Positions 16,817 through 24,434 of a stretch of DNA of 64,000 nucleotides are shown in pieces. How positions within the stretch are numbered: the first letter of the stretch is position 1; each line of letters opens with the position of its first letter. The stretch comes from Rhizobium sp. BT04 (lineage in GTDB: Bacteria > Pseudomonadota > Alphaproteobacteria > Rhizobiales > Rhizobiaceae): positions 248,001 to 312,000 of the forward strand of contig NZ_CP125653.1 of NCBI RefSeq assembly GCF_030053135.1. Direction: 5' to 3'. The translations under genes and the position numbers were made by a program. The notes under the pieces are model-generated. The model saw only the letters and a program-made list of their open reading frames with translations. It ran no database searches and was not told the origin of the DNA.

Positions 16817-16949
16817 TTGCAGTGGCGAATGCCGGACGGAACTACAGCCGCCAACGTTGGATGGTCTGGCAGGTTCGACTCCTCCTGGGCATACGCTCTC
16901 TGGCACGAGCGGGGCCATCCGGTTTCGTCCATCCTCGTCGCCGCTGCAA
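16817..16949 (+). ncRNA. Y-RNA-like unit 3
   Basis: TTGCAGTGGCGA (16817-16828) pairs with TCGCCGCTGCAA (16938-16949): 12 bp with one G-U. GGATGG (16859-16864) pairs with CCATCC (16915-16920) as the inner stem. A T-loop-like TTCGACT and a D-arm-like GCTC-TCTGGCAC-GAGC (16895-16910) lie between. The T-stem is weak, so the tRNA likeness is partly decayed. The 5' strand carries CGAATGCC and ACTACAG. Confidence 0.75.
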
Positions 16950-16973
16950 CTTCCTGCCATGCAGGAACGAACT

Positions 16974-17116
16974 ACCCCGGCGAATGCCGGCAGGACTACA
17001 GGGATAGAGCGGCTCGCTGGATTTCCGGCAGGCAGGTCGGGTGTTCAAATCATCCCGCGCTTCCGAAGGGAGCGCGTAGCTCAGTAAATTGTCCTGCCAC
17101 ATCTCGTCGCCGGGGT
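16974..17116 (+). ncRNA. Y-RNA-like unit 4 with a permuted tRNA module
   Basis: ACCCCGGCGA (16974-16983) pairs perfectly with TCGCCGGGGT (17107-17116). The inner stem is GGCAGG (17027-17032) with CCTGCC (17093-17098). Between them are a T-arm GGGTG-TTCAAAT-CATCC (17039-17055) and an acceptor-like hairpin CGCGCTTCC-GAA-GGGAGCGCG (17056-17076, 9 bp with one G-U). GTAGCTCAG follows as a D-arm start. The order T-arm, acceptor, D-arm is a circular permutation of tRNA. CGAATGCC and ACTACAG again follow the 5' strand. Confidence 0.85.
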
Positions 17117-17129
17117 GATGAAGAAAGGC

Positions 17130-17227
17130 CCTGGGCGAATGCCACCGGTGACTACAGGGGCCGCATCGCGCCATGATCATGGAATGCGTGCGGCGAGAGA
17201 GATCTCCGGCAATGCTCGTCGCCCAGG
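17130..17227 (+). ncRNA. Y-RNA-like unit 5, without tRNA module
   Basis: CCTGGGCGA (17130-17138) pairs perfectly with TCGCCCAGG (17219-17227), and CGAATGCC and ACTACAG follow the 5' strand. Instead of T- and D-arms the interior holds a single hairpin: CCGCAT and ATGCGTGCGG enclose the palindrome CCATGATCATGG. This unit therefore resembles a simple Y RNA. It ends about 50 bp before the rtcB start. Confidence 0.75.
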
Positions 17228-17279
17228 TGGTGTGAAGAGAAGCAACGGAACAAGAAGGACTGCAGACGCAGAAAAGACA

Positions 17280-18698
17280 ATGATAGCGGTAATGAGCGGA
17301 CAGGATTTGATCGATGCCGGCATGAGCCAGGGGAAGTGGTTTCGCCCGGCTCTCGACGCGGCCAACGCGGTTTTGAGCAAGGGTGGTTCGGTGGCGGATG
17401 CGCTGGAAGCGGCAAAAGCCTTCCAGCCCGGGCCGACGCTTGCCTTGAGGGCCGATAACGATATCGAGATCTATTCCAATATCCGTGCCGAGAACGCCTT
17501 TGAGCAGGACAATGTCGAGAAGGTCAATGCGACGATGCGGGCGCTGGTGCGCACACCCGTCGTCCGTTCCGCGGCGATCATGCCGGACGCTTGCCCGGCT
17601 GGTCCGGTGGGAACGATCCCGGTCGGCGGTGTGGTTGCGTCCGAAGCGATCCATCCCGGCATGCATTCGGCCGATATCTGCTGCTCCATGGCGATCTCGA
17701 TCTTTCCTGGCACAGACCCGAAGTCGCTTCTGGATGCCGTGCATGCCGTGACGCATTTCGGTCCCGGCGGTCGTCCGCGCGGCGCCCAGCTGAAGCCTTC
17801 CGAGGCGACGCTTTCGGCCTTCGAGCAGAATCCTTATCTGCGCGACGGCGTGCTGAGCGCCGGCATCGAGCATTTCGCCACCCAGGGCGACGGCAATCAT
17901 TTCGCCTATGTCGGGACGATGAAGTCGACCGGCGAAACCGCGCTTGTGACCCATCATGGATCGCGGGCACCGGGAGCGCGGCTCTACGACAGAGGCATGA
18001 AGGTCGCCAACCGGTTTCGAGAACGCATCTCGCCCGAGACGCATCGGGAAAATGCCTGGATTCCGGCGGATACCAAGGAAGGTGACCTTTACTGGTCGGC
18101 GCTGCAGACGATCCGCCAGTGGACCAGGGAAAACCACTATGTCCTTCACGACATGGCGGCGGAAAGGCTCTCGGCCAAGGTCGCGGACCGCTTCTGGAAC
18201 GAGCATAATTTCGTCTTCCGGAAGTCGGACGGGCTGTTCTACCACGGAAAGGGTGCGACCCCTGCCTTCGACAACTGGGCGCATGACGCGACCGATCTGA
18301 CCATCATTCCGCTCAATATGGCGGAACCGATCCTGATCGTTCGCGGCTCGAACGCTGCCCATGGCCTCGGCTTCTCGCCGCATGGCGCCGGCCGTAACTT
18401 TTCGCGCAGCGCACATATGAGGCAGCTGTCTGCGGAATATGGGGCGGATTCGCGCGGTCTGAGCCCGAACAACATCGCGGCTATTCTGGAGAAGGAAACA
18501 AGCGGTCTCGACGCGCGGTTCTTCTCCGGTTTCGCCGATGTGTCGGAATTGCCGAGTGCCTACAAGAACGCTGCGAACGTGCGGGCGCAGATCGAGCACT
18601 ACGGCCTCGCCGATATGGTCGACGAGGTGATCCCCTACGGGAGCATCATGGCCGGCGACTGGCAGAAGAACGCGCCTTGGCGCAACAAGCGCCGGTAA
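17280..18698 (+). CDS. rtcB: RtcB-family RNA ligase
   Basis: The 472-residue protein has the RtcB metal and guanylylation motifs in order: SADICCSM (canonical DIGCG), GDGNHFAYVG (canonical GxGNHFIE), HHGSRAPG, and SPHGAGRNFSR with the His that takes GMP. Known reaction: it joins RNA 2',3'-cyclic phosphate or 3'-phosphate ends to 5'-OH ends using GTP and Mn2+. ATG 17280 lies after the last Y-RNA unit; the frame stays open upstream but that part is the RNA array. No good ribosome site is visible, so ATG 17292 is possible. The metal-loop sequence DICCS differs from the usual DIGCG. No rtcA follows. Confidence 0.93.
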   Translation: MIAVMSGQDLIDAGMSQGKWFRPALDAANAVLSKGGSVADALEAAKAFQPGPTLALRADNDIEIYSNIRAENAFEQDNVEKVNATMRALVRTPVVRSAAIMPDACPAGPVGTIPVGGVVASEAIHPGMHSADICCSMAISIFPGTDPKSLLDAVHAVTHFGPGGRPRGAQLKPSEATLSAFEQNPYLRDGVLSAGIEHFATQGDGNHFAYVGTMKSTGETALVTHHGSRAPGARLYDRGMKVANRFRERISPETHRENAWIPADTKEGDLYWSALQTIRQWTRENHYVLHDMAAERLSAKVADRFWNEHNFVFRKSDGLFYHGKGATPAFDNWAHDATDLTIIPLNMAEPILIVRGSNAAHGLGFSPHGAGRNFSRSAHMRQLSAEYGADSRGLSPNNIAAILEKETSGLDARFFSGFADVSELPSAYKNAANVRAQIEHYGLADMVDEVIPYGSIMAGDWQKNAPWRNKRR

Positions 18699-18704
18699 AC
18701 ACCA

Positions 18705-18730
18705 GGGAAGGCAACCAGGTTTGCCTTCCC
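18705..18730 (+). terminator. hairpin after rtcB
   Basis: GGGAAGGCAA (18705-18714) and TTGCCTTCCC (18721-18730) form a perfect 10-bp stem with a 6-nt loop, 7 bp after the rtcB stop. A short pyrimidine tract follows but no long T-run. It separates two converging transcripts and may serve both. Confidence 0.65.
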
Positions 18731-18772
18731 TTCCCTCGAATGCATCATGCAGTTGGCGTCCGCCAATAGATT

Positions 18773-19921
18773 TCAAGCCGTTGCCCGCACCGCGGCTTCG
18801 GCCTTCATCCACTCCGATCGCTCCGCGCCTTGCAGCTCTTCGATCGCGTCGGTGGCGAAGCTCGGGACGACGCCGGTCCACAGCAATGCGCCATCGGAAT
18901 TGGAATGGCCGTCGCCCTCGAGCTTGTAGATGCTTTCGACGATATACTGGCCGTCATTGTTGAGGCCCTTGATCTCGGAAATCTCGATCACCCGGCGTCT
19001 GCCGGTGCGCTTGAAGCGGGCGATCTGCACGACGACGTCGACCGCCGAGGCGATCTGGGCGCGCAGCGGCCGCAGCGGCATATCGATGTCGGACATCAGC
19101 GCTAAGGTTTCCAGCCGGTGCAGCGCGTCATAGGGCGTGTTCGCATGCACCGTCGAAAGGCTGCCGCTGTGGCCCGAGGTCATCGCCTGGATCATATCGA
19201 GCGCCTCGCCGCCGCGGCATTCGCCGACGATGATGCGGTCGGGCCGCATGCGCAGCGATGAGCGGAACAGGTCGCGGATGCTGGCGCCGCCGCGGCCGAA
19301 ACGGTCGGGCTTCGTCACTTCGAGATAGACGACGTGCTCCTTGCGGATCTGCAGTTCCGACGTGTCCTCGATGACGATGATGCGCTCGTGGTCGGCAAAG
19401 GCTTCCGACAGCGCGTTTAGCATCGTCGTCTTGCCGGTGCCGGTGCCGCCGGAGATGATGACGTTCTTCTGTAGCCCGACGGCCGCCTGCAGCAGCGACA
19501 GCGACTCCTCGGTCAGGCTGCCCTGGGTGACGAGATCGCGGATGCTGCGATGTTCCTTCAGAAAGCGGCGAATGGAAATGCAGAGCCCGGTGCGGGCGGC
19601 CGGCGGCTGGATCATCTGCACGCGCGACCCGTCCGGCAGGCGGGCCTCGACGCTCGGCTCCTCCGGCGTCAGCCGCTTGCCGGAGAATTGCGCGATGCTG
19701 CGCGCGGCCGATTCCAGATCCTCGCGGCTGGCAAAACGCGTATCGGCGCGTTCGAGCTTGCCGCGCCTTTCGACGAAGATGTCGGATGTGCCGTTGATCA
19801 GGATTTCGGAAACGCTCGGATCCTCGAGGAGAAAGCGGATCGGCCCGAGCAACTTGTCCAGCGCTCGGGTCAGGACCTGGAAGGTTGCCTGTTCGGCAGC
19901 GTCGTCGGAAACGGCCTTCAT
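18773..19921 (-). CDS. CpaF/TadA-type secretion ATPase (second copy)
   Basis: The 382-residue VirB11/CpaF-like ATPase has Walker A GGTGTGKTTML, Asp box VIEDTSEL, Walker B IIVGECRGGEALDM and His box HSGSLSTVHANTP. It should form a cytoplasmic hexamer powering pilus or secretion assembly. I chose ATG 19921 because it overlaps the stop of a 43-codon membrane-protein gene (TGATG); the longer open frame upstream is a shadow of that small gene. It is transcribed away from the Tad cluster, which carries its own CpaF at 26326-28224. Confidence 0.9.
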   Translation of the reverse strand: MKAVSDDAAEQATFQVLTRALDKLLGPIRFLLEDPSVSEILINGTSDIFVERRGKLERADTRFASREDLESAARSIAQFSGKRLTPEEPSVEARLPDGSRVQMIQPPAARTGLCISIRRFLKEHRSIRDLVTQGSLTEESLSLLQAAVGLQKNVIISGGTGTGKTTMLNALSEAFADHERIIVIEDTSELQIRKEHVVYLEVTKPDRFGRGGASIRDLFRSSLRMRPDRIIVGECRGGEALDMIQAMTSGHSGSLSTVHANTPYDALHRLETLALMSDIDMPLRPLRAQIASAVDVVVQIARFKRTGRRRVIEISEIKGLNNDGQYIVESIYKLEGDGHSNSDGALLWTGVVPSFATDAIEELQGAERSEWMKAEAAVRATA

Positions 19922-20052
19922 CAGAGCGGCATCCCCACCAGAACCGTGCTCATGCCGAACAGTGTCGCCATCATCTGAACGGCGGTCGGAAAGAACATCA
20001 TCAGTGGAATGAGGACCAATCCAAGTATCAAGATGCTGCTCATCGTTTCCAT
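19921..20052 (-). CDS. 43-residue hydrophobic membrane protein
   Basis: The frame begins METMSSILILGLVLIPLM and is hydrophobic almost throughout, enough for one or two membrane helices. GGAGAG lies 6 bp upstream of ATG 20052. The stop overlaps the ATG of the downstream ATPase gene, which suggests translational coupling. I do not recognise a family; it might be a minor pilin-like subunit or a small membrane anchor for the ATPase. Confidence 0.65.
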   Translation of the reverse strand: METMSSILILGLVLIPLMMFFPTAVQMMATLFGMSTVLVGMPL

Positions 20053-20561
20053 CGTTTTCTCTCCGGATCGACTGGCGGACCATGCCCGCCATTTGAGGAA
20101 AGCTTAATCCAGATCCTCAAATAACGCCATGGTTGGGCTCCGCGAAGGCAGCCTTTGTGCGCGCGGCGCGCCATTTCTTCTATCGCTTTGAAAGAATTGA
20201 CCAATTATGGAGCAGTAGACGAAGCCGCACAAGGCCGCCCAAAACTTCGTTTCCGCCGGTAAAACTGCAGCCGGTTCAAACGGTTAGTTAAGAATATCCG
20301 GCGTCAACTGCGATTCTGCCAGCGATGCCTCCAAGACAATTGGAACCCTTCGTTTCGTTTGCTTGACGGAGGGCTGGCCTTGGGCGCACTCTTGGGTCTT
20401 AATGGTGTTGCTCAACAAGCGTTGGCCGCCGGGGAAGATAAGCTGAAGCAGAAAATATCATTGGAACGAGCAACGTGCTGGTTCGGATCGATAGCGTATG
20501 CTTGCTTCATCTTCACGAAGGTCTTCGATCCGAAACAAACCTAGGAACGAGGAATACGCAG
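20053..20561. promoter_or_regulatory. divergent promoter region of the Tad genes
   Basis: About 509 bp separate the leftward small-membrane-protein/ATPase pair from the rightward pilin operon and should hold promoters for both. I see no clear gene, T-run terminator or palindromic operator. A TTG-started frame at 20359-20544 has no ribosome site or protein-like features and I do not accept it. Confidence 0.4.
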
Positions 20562-20765
20562 ATGTTTGGAAAACTCAAGACTCTCGCAATTGCACTTCAC
20601 AAGGACGAACGCGGCGACATGGCCCAGATCGTCCTGGCCGTCGCGCTGATCGTCATTCCGCTGATGCTGCTCCTGCTCGCATTCGGCAAACAGATCGGCG
20701 AATGGTTCAACGAAAAGAACACGGCGCTCTCGGATGCCGAGAGAATTCCCGAGCCGGGTCAATAA
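20562..20765 (+). CDS. Flp-type pilin-like small protein
   Basis: The 67-residue protein has a charged leader ending DERGDMAQ, then a 20-residue hydrophobic helix (VLAVALIVIPLMLLLLAFG), then a short polar tail. That is the size and layout of Flp pilins, and a prepilin peptidase gene follows directly. The helix lacks the usual GxxxxEY pattern, so cleavage is uncertain. GAGGA lies 8 bp before ATG 20562. It is the first gene of the rightward Tad operon. Confidence 0.75.
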   Translation: MFGKLKTLAIALHKDERGDMAQIVLAVALIVIPLMLLLLAFGKQIGEWFNEKNTALSDAERIPEPGQ

Positions 20766-20777
20766 GTGGACGGGATC

Positions 20778-21341
20778 ATGGATACCACCTATGATCTGAC
20801 CCTGATGCCTGCAGCGGCGGCGCTTGCCGTCGCCTGCACCATGACCGCGGCGGTGCTCGATCACCGCCATGGTCACATCCCGAACGCCGTGACCTATCCC
20901 TGCCTGCTTACCGGCTTCATGCTGGCAGCCGTCAGCGGCGGTCTGGCGGGGATCGGCCTTGCCTTTGCCGGCCTGCTTGCTTCAGGCCTGATCTTCATCA
21001 TCGCCTTCGCAGCCGGAAGCTGCGGCGGCGGCGACGTCAAGCTGATGGCGGCGCTCGGCGCCATTCTCGGCCTGTGGCCCGCCATCGACGTCACCCTTGC
21101 ATCGCTGATGGTCGGCGGCGTGATCGCCGTTTTCTCCATGGCGCGGCGTGTTCAGTGGAGCGTGCTGGCCCGAACGGTCGGACTGTTCGCGCTGCTCCTG
21201 CCCGCCGGTTTCCGCGATGCCGCTTCGGTGCTGAAGCCGCGCGAAACCCATCATACCGTCCGCTTCGGCGTTGCCGCTGCGCTCGGACTTCTCTGGTGCC
21301 TTTTCATGCCTGATTTCACCCCTCTTTCACTCGTGAGGTAA
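20778..21341 (+). CDS. prepilin peptidase, TadV/CpaA type (A24)
   Basis: The 187-residue polytopic membrane protein contains GGGDVKLMAALG, the GxGD aspartyl protease motif of type IV prepilin peptidases; the second Asp may be the one in the DHRHGHIPN loop near residue 25. It should cleave and mature the pilin encoded 12 bp upstream. ATG 20778 follows a GGACGGGA site; GTG 20766 is an alternative. Confidence 0.88.
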   Translation: MDTTYDLTLMPAAAALAVACTMTAAVLDHRHGHIPNAVTYPCLLTGFMLAAVSGGLAGIGLAFAGLLASGLIFIIAFAAGSCGGGDVKLMAALGAILGLWPAIDVTLASLMVGGVIAVFSMARRVQWSVLARTVGLFALLLPAGFRDAASVLKPRETHHTVRFGVAAALGLLWCLFMPDFTPLSLVR

Positions 21342-21346
21342 CGGCA

Positions 21347-22144
21347 ATGCGCGCGGAACTCGAACGCCCCCTCTTCGACGGTGCCTTCTGGAGTTCGATC
21401 CTGCACTCGCGGACCTTCTGGATCCCCGAGGATCACGGCGCGCTCTTCGGCACCTTCGCGATCGCCATGATGCTGCTTGCCTCGATGCTGCTGCTGCCGC
21501 GACTTTCCGCCCGCCGGCGTCGGATATCGGAGCTGCACGGCGATACATCCGGCAGCACGACGATGATGGATTTCGTGCTCGTCACCCCGGTCTTCGTCTT
21601 CTTCATGTTCGTGGTCTTCCAGTTCACCATCCTAGCCAAGAACCACCTCTTCACCCATTATGCCGCCTATGCGGCGGCGCGCAGCGCCCGCGTCTATTTC
21701 TGCCCGGCCCTGCCGATCACCATCCGGAGCCTAATCGACGCCAAGACCTGCGATGACGATGCCGCTGCCGGCAAGGCCGATCTTGCCGCCCGCCTGGCGC
21801 TGATCCCGGCCGCACCCTACGACCAGCTGAAATGCGTCGGCGCCTGCCAGCCACCGGAAGAGGCGCTGAAGAGCCTTGCCGATGCCTCGGGCCTTTCGAA
21901 GAACTGGCGCGCGATGCACAACCAGGCCCGCTACATGTTCGATCCGCAGAACGTCACCGTCACCGTCGATCGCGCGCCGATGGCGCTCTATGCCGCCATC
22001 AACCGTTCGCCGCACGTGCCGGTTACCGCCAAGGTGGAAGCGCGCTTCCTGCTGCTCGAATATGCCGGCTGGGTCTTTGCCCGCGGCCAGCGGAAGGACG
22101 GCCGTTACTACACGATCTCGACGGCGGAGGTGAACCTGCTATGA
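21347..22144 (+). CDS. TadE-like pilus protein
   Basis: The 265-residue protein has an unusual extra N-terminal membrane segment (residues about 36-53). A TadE-like helix follows: SGSTTMMDFVLVTPVFVFFM, with the pattern seen in pseudopilins. The remainder is periplasmic and contains several Cys. Its stop overlaps the start of the next gene (ATGA). By family, TadE-type proteins are processed pseudopilins needed for Flp pilus assembly. Confidence 0.75.
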   Translation: MRAELERPLFDGAFWSSILHSRTFWIPEDHGALFGTFAIAMMLLASMLLLPRLSARRRRISELHGDTSGSTTMMDFVLVTPVFVFFMFVVFQFTILAKNHLFTHYAAYAAARSARVYFCPALPITIRSLIDAKTCDDDAAAGKADLAARLALIPAAPYDQLKCVGACQPPEEALKSLADASGLSKNWRAMHNQARYMFDPQNVTVTVDRAPMALYAAINRSPHVPVTAKVEARFLLLEYAGWVFARGQRKDGRYYTISTAEVNLL

Positions 22145-23781
22145 CACCGACCCTCATCAAACGTCTGCACCGCGACGAACGCGGCTTCCTCTCGCCGATC
22201 ATCCTCTACATGACGATCGCGCTGGCATTGATGATCGTCTGGATCCTGAATACCGGCCAGATGATCTACGACAAGCAGCGCACGCAGGATACCGCCGACG
22301 CCGCCGCTCTCGTCCATGCCGACTGGGAAGCCCGCTATCTCAACATCATGGCGATGAACAACGTCGCTTCCTCGCAAGCAACCGTCGTCATGGCGACGTC
22401 GGTCGCCTACCAGCTTACGACAGCGGAATTGGCCCTGCGCTCGGGTGTCATTCTGGCGAAACTCGCCGAATATTCCTTCACGGAAGGCTTCGGCCCGGCA
22501 TCGCTGCTGCCGCCGATGCCGCCCATGCCCTATTGCCCCGGCTGGCAAAAGGTCCCGATCGTCGGCGGCATCATCTACGGCGCTTGCCTGGCGTTCCAGG
22601 GATTCCGGGCGACGGAGGCCACCAAGGCGATTGCCTATACGGTGGCGGCGCAAGTCAAATACGATCCCTGGGGTCTCATCAACAAATCAAGCGACATCAT
22701 CGATGCGATGAACGACCTCAACGATTACCTCGTCGAGAGCTTCCCGCAGCGGGTCGGCAACGAGGCCCTGCATCTGGTGCGCCTGAACAAGTCGGATCAT
22801 GTCGTCTTCCATCCGCCGTGCGAGTCCTGCAACGACGCCGGAGAGGGTGCGGGCGGCAACCTGCCGGTCGATCGCGACGGCATCAATCCAGCCGCTGCCT
22901 ATGCCGAAATGTGCCTTGCCATGGCCAATGGCACCCAGGGACAGGATCCGCTGCTCATGCGCGGCGAGTTCGCCAACCGCGGCTTCCCCAACGGCAAGGG
23001 TCCGCTGACGGCCGGCGGCGTCGACGGCAGCCATATCCGCGACTGGGTCAACCACGAGAGCGGCATCGACGATCAGCTGGTGGAGTTCTACATCTTCTAT
23101 GAAGCCTTCGGCCCGGCCTATCTGAGCAAGATCCCGTTCAAGGCGATCATCGAGCAATATGCCGATCTCAGCTGGTGGCAGGAACTTCTGCTCGATGGCA
23201 GCTTCTTTGTCGCGGAGGAATTCTTCGGCATCGAATTCGGCATCGTAAACCCCTTCCAGCTGCCGATCGACGTGCCACCGCGCTATTCCGACAAGCAGAC
23301 AAAAGACGAGAACGATTTCACCCGCAAGTTCGACATGATCTGGAACCAGGTCTGCGGCCCGGCGGGCGGCGCGATCTCGGTGGCGGGTGCTAGCCTGCCT
23401 GTGGTCTCCTTCCCCAAGCCTTACTGGCTGAAGGGACGCGTCCCGTTCAACTTCACGCCCTTCGGCGGCGAGCAACTCGACGACTATCAGACCCTGGCGA
23501 TCGTTTCGCGCGCGCCCCGTGCCCGGCTGCAGATCCGCATCTTCAAGGACAAGACACCGTCCGCCTATGCGTTCGCACAGAGCTGGGTCCACAATTACAC
23601 GGCCTTCGATCTCTACACCCAGGACTGGCTCGCATCGCTCGCCCCGGCCACGCTCGCCGACGATATCGGCGCGGTTTCGAACACCATCAAGCAGAGCCCG
23701 GCCGCCGACAGTTATACCGGCCTGACCCGTGTCTTCGACCAGGGAGGAGCCAATGCCTGGGCTGCCGTCAACACACACTGA
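22141..23781 (+). CDS. TadG-like putative pilus protein
   Basis: The 546-residue protein starts MTPTLIKRLHRDERGFLSPI, with one membrane segment near residues 20-40 followed by DKQRTQDTADAAALVHADWE. That is the hallmark N-terminus of TadG-like proteins (TadG/TadE_N, Pfam-type putative Flp pilus assembly). The large periplasmic part has many aromatic residues and some Cys. ATG 22141 overlaps the upstream stop by four bases. Confidence 0.8.
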   Translation: MTPTLIKRLHRDERGFLSPIILYMTIALALMIVWILNTGQMIYDKQRTQDTADAAALVHADWEARYLNIMAMNNVASSQATVVMATSVAYQLTTAELALRSGVILAKLAEYSFTEGFGPASLLPPMPPMPYCPGWQKVPIVGGIIYGACLAFQGFRATEATKAIAYTVAAQVKYDPWGLINKSSDIIDAMNDLNDYLVESFPQRVGNEALHLVRLNKSDHVVFHPPCESCNDAGEGAGGNLPVDRDGINPAAAYAEMCLAMANGTQGQDPLLMRGEFANRGFPNGKGPLTAGGVDGSHIRDWVNHESGIDDQLVEFYIFYEAFGPAYLSKIPFKAIIEQYADLSWWQELLLDGSFFVAEEFFGIEFGIVNPFQLPIDVPPRYSDKQTKDENDFTRKFDMIWNQVCGPAGGAISVAGASLPVVSFPKPYWLKGRVPFNFTPFGGEQLDDYQTLAIVSRAPRARLQIRIFKDKTPSAYAFAQSWVHNYTAFDLYTQDWLASLAPATLADDIGAVSNTIKQSPAADSYTGLTRVFDQGGANAWAAVNTH

Positions 23782-24433
23782 GCATGCAGGCGGCGCGCCG
23801 GCCGGCGGCCTGATGATGCGGCTGCACCGCGACAGGCGCGGGCTTGCCTCGATCGAATTCGTGCTCGCGGCGCCGGTCATCCTGCTGATCGTGATTTTCG
23901 TCATCCATGCGAACAGGATTTCCACCAAGAAGGTCGGCACCATGCTCGCGATGCGCAACGCTGCCTTCGCCGAGGCGAACGGGCTGGACTGCACCTCCGA
24001 CTTCTCCAACGTCTTCCCGATCCCGGCTCTGCCGGCGCTGCCCGGACGCGACGCCATGAGCTGCTCGCGCACGCCGTCGCATGAAGGCGGCGGTGAACCT
24101 CAGCGTAGCTTTGTCTGGGACGACGTGCAGAACACCCTGAAGAGCGACGGCCGCGACTTCGGCGATATGGTCGGCGACCTCGCCGATGAGAAGCCGCAGC
24201 TGGTCACGGCGACCGCCGACCGCGTCTACAAGTTCAGGGATTCCGACGATCTCGACACGATCAGGAGCCTGCGCTGGAAGGATGCGTTTACGGTGGACGA
24301 CGCAACGCTGTTTGCCTCGCACAACAACGAGACCACGCGCCGCGGCTACGATCCGACGGTGCGCCGGGAAATCCGCGATGTCGCCGACGATTCCGGCGAT
24401 CTCTTCGACGGCGTCTTTCCGGGAGCGAAATAA
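23753..24433 (+). CDS. TadE-like pilus protein (second)
   Basis: The 226-residue protein has RGLASIEFVLAAPVILLIVI near residue 33. This is the TadE signature, with Glu after the cleavage-type sequence. The start at 23753 overlaps the end of tadG and has GGGAGGAG just upstream; an in-frame start at 23729 is less well placed. The C-terminal part is periplasmic and polar. Confidence 0.85.
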   Translation: MPGLPSTHTEHAGGAPAGGLMMRLHRDRRGLASIEFVLAAPVILLIVIFVIHANRISTKKVGTMLAMRNAAFAEANGLDCTSDFSNVFPIPALPALPGRDAMSCSRTPSHEGGGEPQRSFVWDDVQNTLKSDGRDFGDMVGDLADEKPQLVTATADRVYKFRDSDDLDTIRSLRWKDAFTVDDATLFASHNNETTRRGYDPTVRREIRDVADDSGDLFDGVFPGAK

Positions 24434-24434
24434 G

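Noticed and set aside
16557..17227. CRISPR-like repeat array
   Set aside because: The recurring words are short, spaced 115-156 bp and part of paired RNA stems; there are no uniform repeats or spacers and no cas genes.
17115..17279. N-terminal extension of rtcB
   Set aside because: The frame is open but lies over the Y-RNA units and the residues do not match RtcB N-termini.
20359..20544. 61-codon TTG-started frame upstream of the pilin
   Set aside because: There is no ribosome site, no recognisable domain and poor protein-like composition; it lies in a divergent promoter gap.
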